Assembly: GCA_964036665.1 (NCBI GenBank)
Contig: OZ038526.1
Location: forward strand, 15,500,001-15,564,000
DNA length: 64,000 bases
Origin: Gordius sp. MW1
Lineage: Eukaryota > Nematomorpha > Gordioida > Gordea > Gordiidae
Direction: 5' to 3'
Each line of letters opens with the position of its first letter. The stretch's first letter is position 1. Position numbers and translations under genes: made by a program. This document shows, piece after piece, positions 23,101 through 36,821 of this stretch. The notes below the pieces were generated by a model. The model searched no databases. It was not told where the DNA came from and saw only the letters and a program-made list of their open reading frames with translations.

Positions 23101-25141
23101 CAACGTTTTATTGTTGCGATTAGTTTGTTGTATCGCAACGTGAGAGCTTAATTTTTGAAAACTGCTCTATGCGATCATGATTTCAAAGTAATAGTTTTTA
23201 GATTCTGATAAATTTTTACTTGGGATCATAGAAACCACGTCTGAAAACGACAACTTTCATCGGATGAATACGGTTCAAAGAAAAAAATGTGAAAAATTTT
23301 GAGGTAAAAATATTTATTTTTTTCGATTCTATGTGAAAGAGCATGAAAAAATATATAAAAGTAAGCCAATTTGAGAATCCTATTATCCTCGATTGACTTC
23401 CGAAAAGAGGTTTTAAGCTGCGAGAACTATCATTTTGACAAAAGACAACGTTTTATTGTTGCGATTAGTTTGTTGTATCGCAACGTGAGTGCTTAATTTT
23501 TGAAAACTGCTCTATGCGATCATGATTTCAAAGTAATAGTTTTTAGATTCTGATAAATTTTTACTTGGGATCATATAAACCACGTCTGAAAACGACAACT
23601 TTCATCGGATGAATACGGTTCAAAGAAAAATATGTGAAAAATTTTGAGGTAAATTTTTTTATTTTTTTCGATTCTATGTGAAAGAGCATGAAAAAATATA
23701 TAAAAGTAAGCCAATTTGAGAATCCTATTATCCTCGATTGACTTCCGAAAAGAGATTTTAAGCGGCGAGAACTATCATTTTGACAAAAGACAACGTTTTA
23801 TTGTTGCGATTAGTTTGTTGTATCGCAACGTGAGAGCTTAATTTTTGAAAACTGCTCTATGCGATCATGATTTCAAAGTAATAGTTTTTAGATTCTGATA
23901 AATTTTTACTTGGGATCATAGAAACCACGTCTGAAAACGACAACTTTCATCGGATGAATACGGTTCAAAGAAAAAAATGTGAAAAATTTTGAGGTAAAAA
24001 TATTTATTTTTTTCGATTCTATGTGAAAGAGCATGAAAAAATATATAAAAGTAAGCCAATTTGAGAATCCTATTATCCTCGATTGACTTCCGAAAAGAGG
24101 TTTTAAGCTGCGAGAACTATCATTTTGACAAAAGACAACGTTTTATTGTTGCGATTAGTTTGTTGTATCGCAACGTGAGTGCTTAATTTTTGAAAAATGT
24201 ACTATGCGATCATGATTTCAAAGTAATAGTTTTTAGATTCTGATAAATTTTTAGTTGGGATCATAGAAACCACGTCTGAAAACGACAACTTTCATCGGAT
24301 AAATACGGTTCAAAGAAAAATATGTGAAAAATTTTGAGGTAAAAATATTTATTTTTTTCGATTCTATGTGAAAGAGCATGAAAAAATATATAAAAGTAAG
24401 CCAATTTGAGAATCCTATTATCCTCGATTGACTTCCGAAAAGAGGTTTTAAGCTGCGAGAACTATCATTTTGACAAAAGACAACGTTTTATTGTTGCGAT
24501 TAGTTTGTTGTATCGCAACGTGAGTGCTTAATTTTTCAAAACTGCTCTATGCGATCATGATTTCAAAGTAATAGTTTTTAGATTCTGATAAATTTTTACT
24601 TGGGATCATAGAAACCACGTCTGAAAACGACAACTTTCATCGGATGAATACGGTTCAAAGTAAAATATGTGAAAAATTTTGAGGCAAAAATATTTATTTT
24701 TTTCGATTCTATGTGAAAGAGCATGAAAAAATATATAAAAGTAAGCCAATTTGAGAATCCTATTATCCTCGATTAACTTCCGAAAAGAGGTTTTAAGCTG
24801 CGAGAACTATCATTTTGACAAAAGACAACGTTTTATTGTTGCGATTAGTTTGTTGTATCGCAACGTGAGTGCTTAATTTTTGAAAAATGTACTATGCGAT
24901 CATGATTTCAAAGTAATAGTTTTTAAATTGTGATAAATTTTTAATTGGGATCATAGAAACCACGTCTGAAAACGACAACATTCATCGGATGAATACGGTT
25001 CAAAGTAAAATATGTGAAAAATTTTGAGGCAAAAATATTTATTTTTTTCGATTCTATGAGAAAGAGCATGAAACAATATATAAAAGTAAGCCAATTTGAG
25101 AATCCTATTATCCTCGAATGACATCCTTAAAGAGGTTTTAA
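20175..25141 (+). repeat. A monomers with weak higher-order order; short 690-bp dimer inside
   Basis: Monomers start at 20316, 20661, 21005, 21350, 21695, 22040, 22385, 22729, 23072, 23417, 23762, 24107, 24452 and 24797 (mostly 345; 343-344 where one or two bases are lost). No long duplication was seen. A two-monomer repeat is visible: about 23000-23506 recurs at 23690-24196 (spacing 690), marked by agagattttaagcggcg, gagagctt and caaagaaaaaaatg. Monomer 24107 carries the gaaaaatgtac and tttagttggg marks of 16876 and 19281, and 24452 carries tttttcaaaac with gaggcaaaa, so this stretch reuses variants of the HOR to its left. Confidence 0.85.
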
Positions 25142-26866
25142 GCTGCGAGAACTATCATTTTAACAAAAGACAACGTTTTAATGTTGCGTATAGTTTGTTG
25201 TATCGCAACGTGAGTGCTTAATTTTTGAAAACTGCTCTATGCGATCATGATTTCAAAGTTATAGTTTTTAGATTCTGATAAATTTTTACTTGGGATCATA
25301 GAAACCACGTCTGAAAACGACAACTTTCATCGGATGAATACGGTTCAAAGAAAAATATGTGAAAAATTTTGAGGTAAAAATATTTATTTTTTTCGATTCT
25401 ATGTGAAAGAGCATGAAAAAATATATAAAAGTAAGCCAATTTGAGAATCCTATTATCCTCGATTGACTTCCGAAAAGAGGTTTTAAGCTGCGAGAACAAT
25501 CATTTTGACAAAAGACAACGTTTTATTGTTGCGATTAGTTTGTTGTATCGCAACGTGAGTGCTTAATTTTTGAAAACTGCTCTATGCGACCATGATTTTA
25601 AAGTAATAGTTTTTAGATTCTGATAAAATTTTACTTGGGATCATAGAAACCACGTCTGAAAACGACAACTTTCATCGGATGAACACGGTTCAAAGTAAAA
25701 TATGTGAAAAATTTTGAGGCAAAAATATTTATTTTTTTCGATTCTATGTGAAAGAGCATGAAAAAATATATAAAAGTAAGCCAATTTGAGAATCCTATTA
25801 TCCTCGATTGACTTCCGAAAAGAGGTTTTAAGCTGCGAGAACTATCATTTTGACAAAAGACAACCTTTTATTGTTGCGATTAGTTTGTTGTATCGCAACG
25901 TGAGTGCTTAATTTTTGAAAACTGCTCTATGCGATCATGATTTCAAAGTAATAGTTTTTAGATTCTGATAAATTTTTACTTGGGATCATATAAACCACGT
26001 CTGAAAACGACAACTTTCATCGGATGAATACGGTTCAAAGAAAAATATGTGAAAAATTTTGAGGTAAAAATTTTTATTTTTTTCGAATCTATGTGAAAGA
26101 GCATGAAAAAATATATAAAAGTAAGCCAATTTGAGAATCCTATTATCCTCGATTGACTTCCGAAAAGAGATTTTAAGCGGCGAGAACTATCATTTTGACA
26201 AAAGACAACGTTTTATTGTTGCGATTAGTTTGTTGTATCGCAACGTGAGAGCTTAATTTTTGAAAACTGCTCTATGCGATCATGATTTCAAAGTAATAGT
26301 TTTTAAATTCTGATAAATTTTTACTTGGGATCATAGAAACCACGTCTGAAAACGACAACTTTCATCGGATGAATACGGTTCAAAGAAAAATATGTGAAAA
26401 ATTTTGAGGTAAAATTTTTTATTTTTTTCGATTCTATGTGAAAGAGCATGAAAAAATATATAAAAGTAAGCCAATTTGAGAATCCTATTATCCTCGATTG
26501 ACTTCCGAAAAGAGGTTTTAAGCTGCGAGAACTATCATTTTGACAAAAGACAACGTTTTATTGTTGCGATTAGTTTGTTGTATCGCAACGTGATTGCTTA
26601 ATTTTTGAAAACTGCTCTATGCGATCATGATTTCAAAGTAATAGTTTTTAAATTCTGATAAATTTTTACTTGGGATCATAGAAACCACGTCTGAAAACGA
26701 CAACGTTCATCGGATGAATACGGTTCAAAGAAAAATATGTGAAAAATTTTGAGGTAAAATTTTTTATTTTTTTCGATTCTATGTGAAAGAGCATGAAAAA
26801 ATATATAAAAGTAAGCCAATTTGAGAATCCTATTATCCTCGATTGACTTCCGAAAAGAGGTTTTAA
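25142..26866 (+). repeat. 5-monomer HOR, copy 1 (1,725 bp)
   Basis: Five monomers of exactly 345 bp start at 25142, 25487, 25832, 26177 and 26522. Marks in order are ttaacaaaag with gttttaatg; gagaacaatc with the gaacacgg variant; caacctttta with catataaacc; agattttaagcggcg with gagagctt; gtgattgctt with ttttaaattc and caacgttcatc. The order is repeated in the next two blocks. Copy 1 has a private gttgcgtatag in its first monomer. Confidence 0.93.
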
Positions 26867-28588
26867 GCTGCGAGAACTATCATTTTAACAAAAGACAACG
26901 TTTTAATGTTGCGATTAGTTTGTTGTATCGCAACGTGAGTGCTTAATTTTTGAAAACTGCTCTATGCGATCATGATTTCAAAGTAATAGTTTTTAGATTC
27001 TGATAAATTTTTACTTGGGATCATAGAAACCACGTCTGAAAACGACAACTTTCATCGGATGAATACGGTTCAAAGAAAAATATGTGAAAAATTTTGAGGT
27101 AAAAATATTTATTTTTTTCGATTCTATGTGAAAGAGCATGAAAAAATATATAAAAGTAAGCCAATTTGAGAATCCTATTATCCTCGATTGACTTCCGAAA
27201 AGAGGTTTTAAGCTGCGAGAACAATCATTTTGACAAAAGACAACGTTTTATTGTTGCGATTAGTTTGTTGTATCGCAACGTGAGTGCTTAATTTTTTAAA
27301 ACTGCTCTATGCGATCATGATTTTAAAGTAATAGTTTTTAGATTCTGATAAATTTTTACTTGGGATCATAGAAACCACGTCTGAAAACGACAACTTTCAT
27401 CGGATGAACACGGTTCAAAGTAAAATATGTGAAAAATTTTGAGGCAAAAATATTTATTTTTTTCGATTCTATGTGAAAGAGCATGAAAAAATATATAAAA
27501 GTAAGCCAATTTGAGAATCCTATTATCCTCGATTGACTTCCGAAAAGAGGTTTTAAGCTGCGAGAACTATCATTTTGACAAAAGACAACCTTTTATTGTT
27601 GCGATTAGTTTGTTGTATCGCAACGTGAGTGCTTAATTTTTGAAAACTGCTCTATGCGATCATGATTTCAAAGTAATAGTTTTTAGATTCTGATAAATTT
27701 TTACTTGGGATCATATAAACCACGTCTGAAAACGACAACTTTCATCGGATGAATACGGTTCAAAGAAAAATATGTGAAAAATTTTGAGGTAAAAATTTTT
27801 TTTTTTTCGATTCTATGTGAAAGAGCATAAAAAATATATAAAAGTAAGCCAATTTGAGAATCCTATTATCCTCGATTGACTTCCGAAAAGAGATTTTAAG
27901 CGGCGAGAACTATCATTTTGACAAAAGACAACGTTTTATTGTTGCGATTAGTTTGTTGTATCGCAACGTGAGAGCTTAATTTTTGAAAACTGCTCTATGC
28001 GATCATGATTTCAAAGTAATAGTTTTTAAATTCTGATAAATTTTTACTTGGGATCATAGAAACCACGTCTGAAAACGACAACTTTCATCGGATGAATACG
28101 GTTCAAAGAAAAATATGTGAAAAATTTTGAGGTAAAATTTTTTATTTTTTTCGATTCTATGTGAAAGAGCATAAAAAATATATAAAAGTAAGCCAATTTG
28201 AGAATCCTATTATCCTCGATTGACTTCCGAAAAGAGGTTTTAAGCTGCGAGAACTATCATTTTGACAAAAGACAACGTTTTATTGTTGCGATTAGTTTGT
28301 TGTATCGCAACGTGATTGCTTAATTTTTGAAAACTGCTCTATGCGATCATGATTTCAAAGTAATAGTTTTTAAATTCTGATAAATTTTTACTTGGGATCA
28401 TAGAAACCACGTCTGAAAACGACAACGTTCATCGGATGAATACGGTTCAAAGAAAAATATGTGAAAAATTTTGAGGTAAATTTTTTTATTTTTTTCGATT
28501 CTATGTGAAAGAGCATGAAAAAATATATAAAAGTAAGCCAATTTGAGAATCCTATTATCCTTGATTGACTTCCGAAAAGAGGTTTTAA
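26867..28588 (+). repeat. 5-monomer HOR, copy 2 (1,722 bp)
   Basis: Monomers start at 26867, 27212, 27557, 27900 and 28244 (345, 345, 343, 344, 345). All five marks of copy 1 recur in the same order. Small private indels are a shortened T-run with gagcataaaaaat in the third monomer and gagcataaaaaat again in the fourth. Confidence 0.93.
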
Positions 28589-29278
28589 GCTGCGAGAACT
28601 ATCATTTTAACAAAAGACAACGTTTTAATGTTGCGATTAGTTTGTTGTATCGCAACGTGAGTGCTTAATTTTTGAAAACTGCTCTATGCGATCATGATTT
28701 CAAAGTAATAGTTTTTAGATTCTGATAAATTTTTACTTGGGATCATAGAAACCACGTCTGAAAACGACAACTTTCATCGGATGAATACGGTTCAAAGAAA
28801 AATATGTGAAAAATTTTGAGGTAAAAATATTTATTTTTTTCGATTCTATGTGAAAGAGCATGAAAAAATATATAAAAGTAAGCCAATTTGAGAATCCTAT
28901 TATCCTCGATTGACTTCCGAAAAGAGGTTTTAAGCTGCGAGAACAATCATTTTGACAAAAGACAACGTTTTATTGTTGCGATTAGTTTGTTGTATCGCAA
29001 CGTGAGTGCTTAATTTTTGAAAACTGCTCTATGCGATCATGATTTTAAAGTAATAGTTTTTAGATTCTGATAAATTTTTACTTGGGATCATAGAAACCAC
29101 GTCTGAAAACGACAACTTTCATCGGATGAACACGGTTCAAAGTAAAATATGTGAAAAATTTTGAGGCAAAAATATTTATTTTTTTCGATTCTATGTGAAA
29201 GAGCATGAAAAAATATATAAAAGTAAGCCAATTTGAGAATCCTATTATCCTCGATTGACTTCCGAAAAGAGGTTTTAA
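28589..29278 (+). repeat. 5-monomer HOR, truncated copy 3 (2 monomers)
   Basis: Monomers 28589 and 28934 repeat the first two members of the pentamer (ttaacaaaag with gttttaatg, then gagaacaatc with gaacacgg). The next monomer (29279) has gacaaagac and gttgccatt instead of caacctttta, so the pentamer is cut here and a different HOR context begins. Confidence 0.92.
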
Positions 29279-32200
29279 GCTGCGAGAACTATCATTTTGA
29301 CAAAGACAACGTTTTATTGTTGCCATTAGTTTGTTGTATCGCAACGTGAGTGCTTAATTTTAAAACTGCTCTATTCGATCATGATTTCAAAGTAATAGTT
29401 TTTAAATTCTGATAAATTTTTACTTGGGATCATGGAAACCACGTCTGAAAACGACAACTTTCATCGGATGAATACGGTTCAAAGAAAAAATGTGAAAAAT
29501 TTTGAGGTAAAATTTTTTATTTTTTTCGATTCTATGTGAAGAGCATGAAAAATATATAAAAGTAAGCCAATGTGAGAATCCTATTATCCTCGATTGACTT
29601 CCGAAAAGAGGTTTTAAGCTGCGAAAACTATCATTTTTACAAAAGACAACGTTTTATTGTTGCGATTAGTTTGTTGTATCGCAACGTGAGTGCTTAATTT
29701 AACTGCTCTATGCGATCATGATTTCAAAGTAATAGTTTTTAGATTCTGATAAATTTTTACTTGGGATCATAGAAACCACGTCTGAAAACGACAACTTTCA
29801 TCGGATGAATACGGTTCAAAGAAAAATATGTGAAAAATTTTGAGGTAAAAATATTTATTTTTTTCGATTCTATGTGAAAGAGCATGAAAAAATATATAAA
29901 AGTAAGCCAATTTGAGAATCCTATTATCCTCGATTGACTTCCGAAAAGAGGTTTTAAGCTGCGAGAACTATCATTTTGACAAAAGACAACGTTTTATTGT
30001 TGCGATTAGTTTGTTGTATCGCAACGTGAGTGCCTAATTTTTGAAAACTGCTCTATGCGATCATGATTTCAAAGTAATAGTTTTTAGATTCTGATAAATT
30101 TTTACTTGGGATCATAGAAACCACGTCTGAAAACGACATTTCATCGGATGAATACGGTTCAAAGAAAAATATGTGAAAAATTTTGAGGTAAAAATATTTA
30201 TTTTTTTCGATTCTATGTGAAAGAGCATGAAAAAATATATAAAAGTAAGCCAATTTGAGAATCCTATTATCCTCGATTGACTTCCGAAAAGAGGTTTTAA
30301 GCTGCGAGACCTATCATTTTGACAAAGACAACGTTTTATTGTTGCCATTAGTTTGTTGTATCGCAACGTGAGTGCTTAATTTTTGAAAACTGCTCTATGC
30401 GATCATGATTTCAAAGTAATAGTTTTTAGATTCTGATAAATTTTTACTTGGGATTATAGAAACCACGTCTGAAAACGACAACTTCCATCGGATGAATGCG
30501 GTTCAAAGAAAAATATGTGAAAAATTTTGAGGTAAAATTTTTTTATTTTTTTCGATTCTATGTGAAAGAGCATGAAAAAATATATAAAAGTAAGCCAATT
30601 TGAGAATCCTATTATCCTCGATTGACTTCCGAAAAGAGATTTTAAGCGGCGAGAACTATCATTTTGACAAAAGACAACGTTTTATTGTTGCGATTAGTTT
30701 GTTGTATCGCAACGTGAGAGCTTAATTTTTGAAAACTGCTCTATGCGATCATGATTTCAAAGTAATAGTTTTTAGATTCTGATAAATTTTTACTTGGGAT
30801 CATAGAAACCACGTCTGAAAACGACAACTTTCATCGGATGAATACGGTTCAAAGAAAAATATGTGAAAAATTTTGAGGTAAAAATATTTATTTTTTTCGA
30901 TTCTATGTGAAAGAGCATGAAAAAATATATAAAAGTAAGCCAATTTGAGAATCCTATTATCCTCGATTGACTTCCGAAAAGAGGTTTTAAGCTGCGAGAA
31001 CTATCATTTTGACAAAGACAACGTTTTATTGTTGCGATTAGTTTGTTGTATCGCAACGTGAGTGCTTAATTTTTGAAAACTGCTCTATGCGATCATGATT
31101 TCAAAGTAATAGTTTTTAAATTCTGATAAATTTTTACTTGGGATCATGGAAACCACGTCTGTAAACGACAACTTTCATCGGATGAATACGGTTCAAAGTA
31201 AAATATGTGAAAAATTTTGAGGCAAAAATATTTATTTTTTTCGATTCTATGTGAAAGAGCATGAAAAAATATATAAAAGTAAGCCAATTTGAGAATCCTA
31301 TTATCCTCGATTGACTTCCGAAAAGAGGTTTTAAGCTGCGAGAACTATCATTTTGACAAGACATCGTTTTATTGTTGCGATTAGTTTGTTGTATCGCAAC
31401 GTGAGTGCTTAATTTTTGAAAACTGCTCTATGCCATCATGTTTCAAAGTAGTAGTTTTTAGATTCTGATAAATTTTTACTTGGGATCATAGAAACCACGT
31501 CTGAAAACGACAACTTTCATCGGATGAATACGGTTCAAAGTAAAATATGTGAAAAATTTTGAGGCAAAAATATTTATTTTTTTCGATTCTATGTGAAAGA
31601 GCATGAAAAAATATATAAAAGTAAGCTAATTTGAGAATCCTATTATCCTCGATTGACTTCCGAAAAGAGGTTTTAAGCTGCGAGAACTATCCTTTTGACA
31701 AAAGACAACGTTTTATTGTTGCGATTAGTTTGTTGTATCGCAACGTGAGTGCTTAATTTTTGAAAACTGCTCTATGCGATCATGATTTCAAAGTAATAGT
31801 TTTTAAATTCTGATAAGTTTTTACTTGGGATCATAGAAACCACGTCTGAAAACGACAACTTTCATCGGATGAATACGGTTCAAAGAAAAATATGTGAAAA
31901 TTTTGAGGTAAAAATATTTATTTTTTTCGATTCTATGTGAAAGAGCATGAAAAAATCAATAAAAGTAAGCCAATTTGAGAATCCTATTATCCTCGATTGA
32001 CTTCCGAAAAGAGGTTTTAAGCTGCGAGAACTATCATTTTGACAAAAGACAACGTTTTATTGTTGCGATTAGTTTGTTGTATCGCAACGTGAGTGCCTAA
32101 TTTTTGAAAACTGCTCTATTCGATCATGATTTCAAAGTAATAGTTTTTAAATTCTGATAAATTTTTACTTGGGATCATGGAAACCACGTCTGAAAACGAC

Positions 32201-35200
32201 AACTTTCATCGGATGAATACGGCTCAAAGAAAAAATGTGAAAAATTTTGAGGTAAAATTTTTTATTTTTTTCGATTCTATGTGAAGAGCATGAAAAATAT
32301 ATAAAAGTAAGCCAATTTGAGAATCCTATTATCCTCGATTGACTTCCGAAAAGAGGTTTTAAGCTGCGAGAACTATCCTTTTGACAAAAGACAACGTTTT
32401 ATTGTTGCGATTAGTTTGTTGTATCGCAACGTGAGTGCTTAATTTTTGAAAACTGCTCTATGCGATCATGATTTCAAAGTAATAGTTTTTAAATTCTGAT
32501 AAGTTTTTACTTGGGATCATAGAAACCACGTCTGAAAACGACATTTCATCGGATGAATACGGTTGAAAGAAAAATATGTGAAAAATTTTGAGGTAAAAAT
32601 ATTTATTTTTTTCGATTCTATGTGAAAGAGCATGAAAAAATATATAAAAGTAAGCCAATTTGAGAATCCTATTATCCTCGATTGACTTCCGAAAAGAGGT
32701 TTTAAGCTGCGAGAACTATCATTTTGACAAAGACAACGTTTTATTGTTGCCATTAGTTTGTTGTATCGCAACGTGAGTGCTTAATTTTTGAAAACTGCTC
32801 TATTCGATCATGATTTCAAAGTAATAGTTTTTAAATTCTGATAAATTTTTACTTGGGATCATGGAAACCACGTCTGAAAACGACAACTTTCATCGGATGA
32901 ATACGGCTCAAAGAAAAAATGTGAAAAATTTTGAGGTAAAATTTTTTATTTTTTTCGATTCTATGTGAAGAGCATGAAAAATATATAAAAGTAAGCCAAT
33001 TTGAGAATCCTATTATCCTCGATTGACTTCCGAAAAGAGGTTTTAAGCTGCGAAAACTATCATTTTTACAAAAGACAACGTTTTATTGTTGCGATTAGTT
33101 TGTTGTATCGCAACGTGAGTGCTTAATTTAACTGCTCTATGCGATCATGATTTCAAAGTAATAGTTTTTAGATTCTGATAAATTTTTACTTGGGATCATA
33201 GAAACCACGTCTGAAAACGACAACTTTCATCGGATGAATACGGTTCAAAGAAAAATATGTGAAAAATTTTGAGGTAAAAAATATTTATTTTTTTCGATTC
33301 TATGTGAAAGAGCATGAAAAAATATATAAAAGTAAGCCAATTTGAGAATCCTATTATCCTCGATTGACTTCCGAAAAGAGGTTTTAAGCTGCGAGAACTA
33401 TCATTTTGACAAAGACAACGTTTTATTGTTGCGATTAGTTTGTTGTATCGCAACGTGAGTGCTTAATTTTTGAAAACTGCTCTATGCGATCATGATTTCA
33501 AAGTAATAGTTTTTAAATTCTGATAAATTTTTACTTGGGATCATAGAAACCACGTCTGAAAACGACAACTTTCATCGGATGAATACGGTTCAAAGAAAAA
33601 TATGTGAAAAATTTTGAGGTAAAATTTTTTATTTTTTTCGATTCTATGTGAAGAGCATGAAAAAATATATAAAAGTAAGCCAATTTGAGAATCCTATTAT
33701 CCTCGATTGACTTCCGAAAAGAGGTTTTAAGCTGCGAAAACTATCATTTTTACAAAAGACAACGTTTTATTGTTGCGATTAGTTTGTTGTATCGCAACGT
33801 GAGTGATTAATTTTTGGTAACTGCTCTATGCGATCATGATTTCAAAGTAATAGTTTTTAGATTCTGATAAATTTTTACTTGGGATCATAGAAACCACGTC
33901 TGAAAACGACAACTTCCATCGGATGAATGCGGTTCAAATAAAAATATGTGAAAAATTTTGAGGTAAAATTTTTTTATTTTTTTCGATTCTATGTGAAAGA
34001 GCATGAAAAAATATATAAAAGTAAGCCAATTTGAGAATCCTATTATCCTCGATTGACTTCCGAAAAGAGGTTTTAAGCTGCGAGAACTATCATTTTGACA
34101 AAGACAACGTTTTATTGTTGCGATTAGTTTGTTGTATCGCAACGTGAGTGCTTAATTTTTGGTAACTGCTCTATGCGATCATGATTTCAAAGTAATAGTT
34201 TTTAGATTCTGATAAATTTTTACTTGGGATCATAGAAACCACGTCTGAAAACGACAACTTTCATCGGATGAATACGGTTCAAAGAAAAATATGTGAAAAA
34301 TTTTGAGGTAAAATTTTTTATTTTTTTCGATTTATGTGAAAGAGCATGAAAAAATATATAAAAGTAAGCCAATTTGAGAATCCTATTATCCTCGATTGAC
34401 TTCCGAAAAGAGGTTTTAAGCTGCGAGAACTATCATTTTGACAAAAGACAACGTTTTATTGTTGCGATTAGTTTATTGTATCGCAACGTGAGTGCTTAAT
34501 TTTTGGTAACTGCTCTATGCGATCATGATTTCAAAGTAATAGTTTTTAGATTCTGATAAATTTTTACTTGGGATCATAGAAACCACGTCTGAAAACGACA
34601 ACTTTCATGGATGAATACGGTTCAAAGTAAAATATGTGAAAAATTTTGGGGCAAAAATATTTATTTTTTTCGATTCTATGTGAAAGAGCATGAAAAAATA
34701 TATAAAAGTAAGCCAATTTGAGAATCCTATTATCCTCGATTGACTTCCGAAAAGAGGTTTTAAGCGGCGAGAACTATCATTTTGACAAAAGACAACGTTT
34801 TATTGTTGCGATTAGTTTGTTGTATCGCAAGGTGAGAGCTTAATTTTTGAAAACTGCTCTATGCGATTATGATTTCAAAGTAATAGTTTTTAAATTCTGA
34901 TAAATTTTACTTGGGATCATAGAAACCACGTCTGAAAACGACAACTTTCAGGATGAATACGATTCAAAGTAAAATATGTGAAAAATTTTGAGGCAAAAAT
35001 ATTTATTTTTTTCGATTCTATGTGAAAGAGCATGAAAAAATATATAAAAGTAAGCCAATTTGAGAATCCTATTATCCTCGATTGACTTCCAAAAAGAGGT
35101 TTTAAGCGGCGAGAACTATCATTTTGACAAAAGACAACGTTTTATTGTTGCGATTAGTTTGTTGTATCGCAACGTGAGAGCTTAATTTTTGAAAACTGCT

Positions 35201-36821
35201 CTATGCGATTATGATTTCAAAGTAATAGTTTTTAAATTCTGATAAATTTTTACTTGGGATCATAGAAACCACGTCTGAAAACGACAACTTTCATCGGATG
35301 AATACGGTTCAAAGAAAAATATGTGAAAAATTTTGAGGTAAAATTTTTTATTTTTTTCGATTCTATGTGAAAGAGCAAGAAAAAATATATAAAAGTAAGC
35401 CAATTTGAGAATCCTATTATCCTCGATTGACTTCCGAAAAGAGGTTTTAAGCGGCGAGAACTATCATTTTGACAAAAGACAACGTTTTATTGTTGCGATT
35501 AGTTTGTTGTATCGCAACGTGAGTGCTTAATTTTTGAAAACTGCTCTATGCGATCATGATTTCAAAGTAATAGTTTTTAGATTCTGATAAATTTTTACTT
35601 GGGATCATAGAAACCACGTCTGAAAACGACAACTTTCATGGGATGAATACGGTTCAAAGAAAAATATGTGAAAAATTTTGAGGTAAAAATATTTATTTTT
35701 TTCGATTCTATGTGAAAGCGCATGAAAAAATATATAAAAGTAAGCCAATTTGAGAATCCTATTATCCTCGATTGACTTCCGAAAAGAGGTTTGTAGCTGC
35801 GAGAACTATCATTTTGACAAAGACAACGTTTTATTGTTGCGATTAGTTTGTTGTATCGCAACGTGAGTGCTTAATTTTTGAAAACTGCTCTATGCGATCA
35901 TGATTTCAAAGTAATAGTTTTTAAATTCTGATAAATTTTTACTATAGAAACCACGTCTGAAAACGACAACTTTCATCGGATGAATACGGTTCAAAGAAAA
36001 ATATGTGAAAAATTTTGAGGTAAAATTTTTTATTTTTTTCGATTCTATGTGAAGAGCATGAAAAAATATATAAAAGTAAGCCAATTTGAGAATCCTATTA
36101 TCCTCGATTGACTTCCGAAAAGAGGTTTTAAGCTGCGAAAACTATCATTTTTACAAAAGACAACGTTTTATTGTTGCGATTAGTTTGTTGTATCGCAACG
36201 TGAGTGCTTAATTTTTGAAAACTGCTCTATGTGATCATGATTTCAAAGTAATAGTTTTTAGATTCTGATAAATTTTTACTTGGGATCATAGAAACCACGT
36301 CTGAAAACGACAACTTTCATCGGATGAATACGGTTCAAAGAAAAATATGTGAAAAATTTTGAGGTAAAATTTTTTATTTTTTTCGATTCTATGTGAAAGA
36401 GCATGAAAAAATATATAAAAGTAAGCCAATTTGAGAATCCTATTATCCTCGATTGACTTCCGAAAAGAGGTTTTAAGCTGCGAGAACTATCATTTTGACA
36501 AAAGACAACGTTTTATTGTTGCGATTAGTTTGTTGTATCGCAACGTGATTGCGTAATTTTTGAAAACTGCTCTATGCGATCATGATTTCAAAGTAATAGT
36601 TTTTAGATTCTGATAAATTTTTACTTGGGATCATAGAAACCACGTCTGAAAACGACAACTTTCATCGGATGAATACAGTTTAAAGAAAAATATGTGAAAA
36701 ATTTTGAGGTAAAAATATTTATTTTTTTCGATTCTATGTGAAAGAGCATGAAAAAATATATAAAAGTAAGCCAATTTGAGAATCCTATTATCCTCGATTG
36801 ACTTTCGAAAAGAGGTTTTAA
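29279..36821 (+). repeat. Indel-rich A region with a ~3.43-kb spaced partial HOR
   Basis: Monomers start at 29279, 29618, 29958, 30301, 30646, 30991, 31335, 31677, 32021, 32363, 32706, 33047, 33388, 33731, 34077, 34420, 34764, 35106, 35451, 35796, 36132 and 36477; lengths vary from 336 to 346. The block 29279-30645 partly matches 32706-34076 (spacing 3,427-3,430): gttgccatt, gcgaaaactatc with ttttacaaaag, gcttaatttaactgc, and acttccatc with gaatgcgg. A 2,405-bp spacing is also visible (gacatttcatcgg near 30136 and 32541), as is a 685-bp one (ggctcaaag at 32222 and 32907). Frequent one-base losses (gacaaagac, gtgaagagc) shift the reading of monomer length. Marks from different HORs are shuffled, consistent with an older or less homogenised zone. 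Confidence 0.85.
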
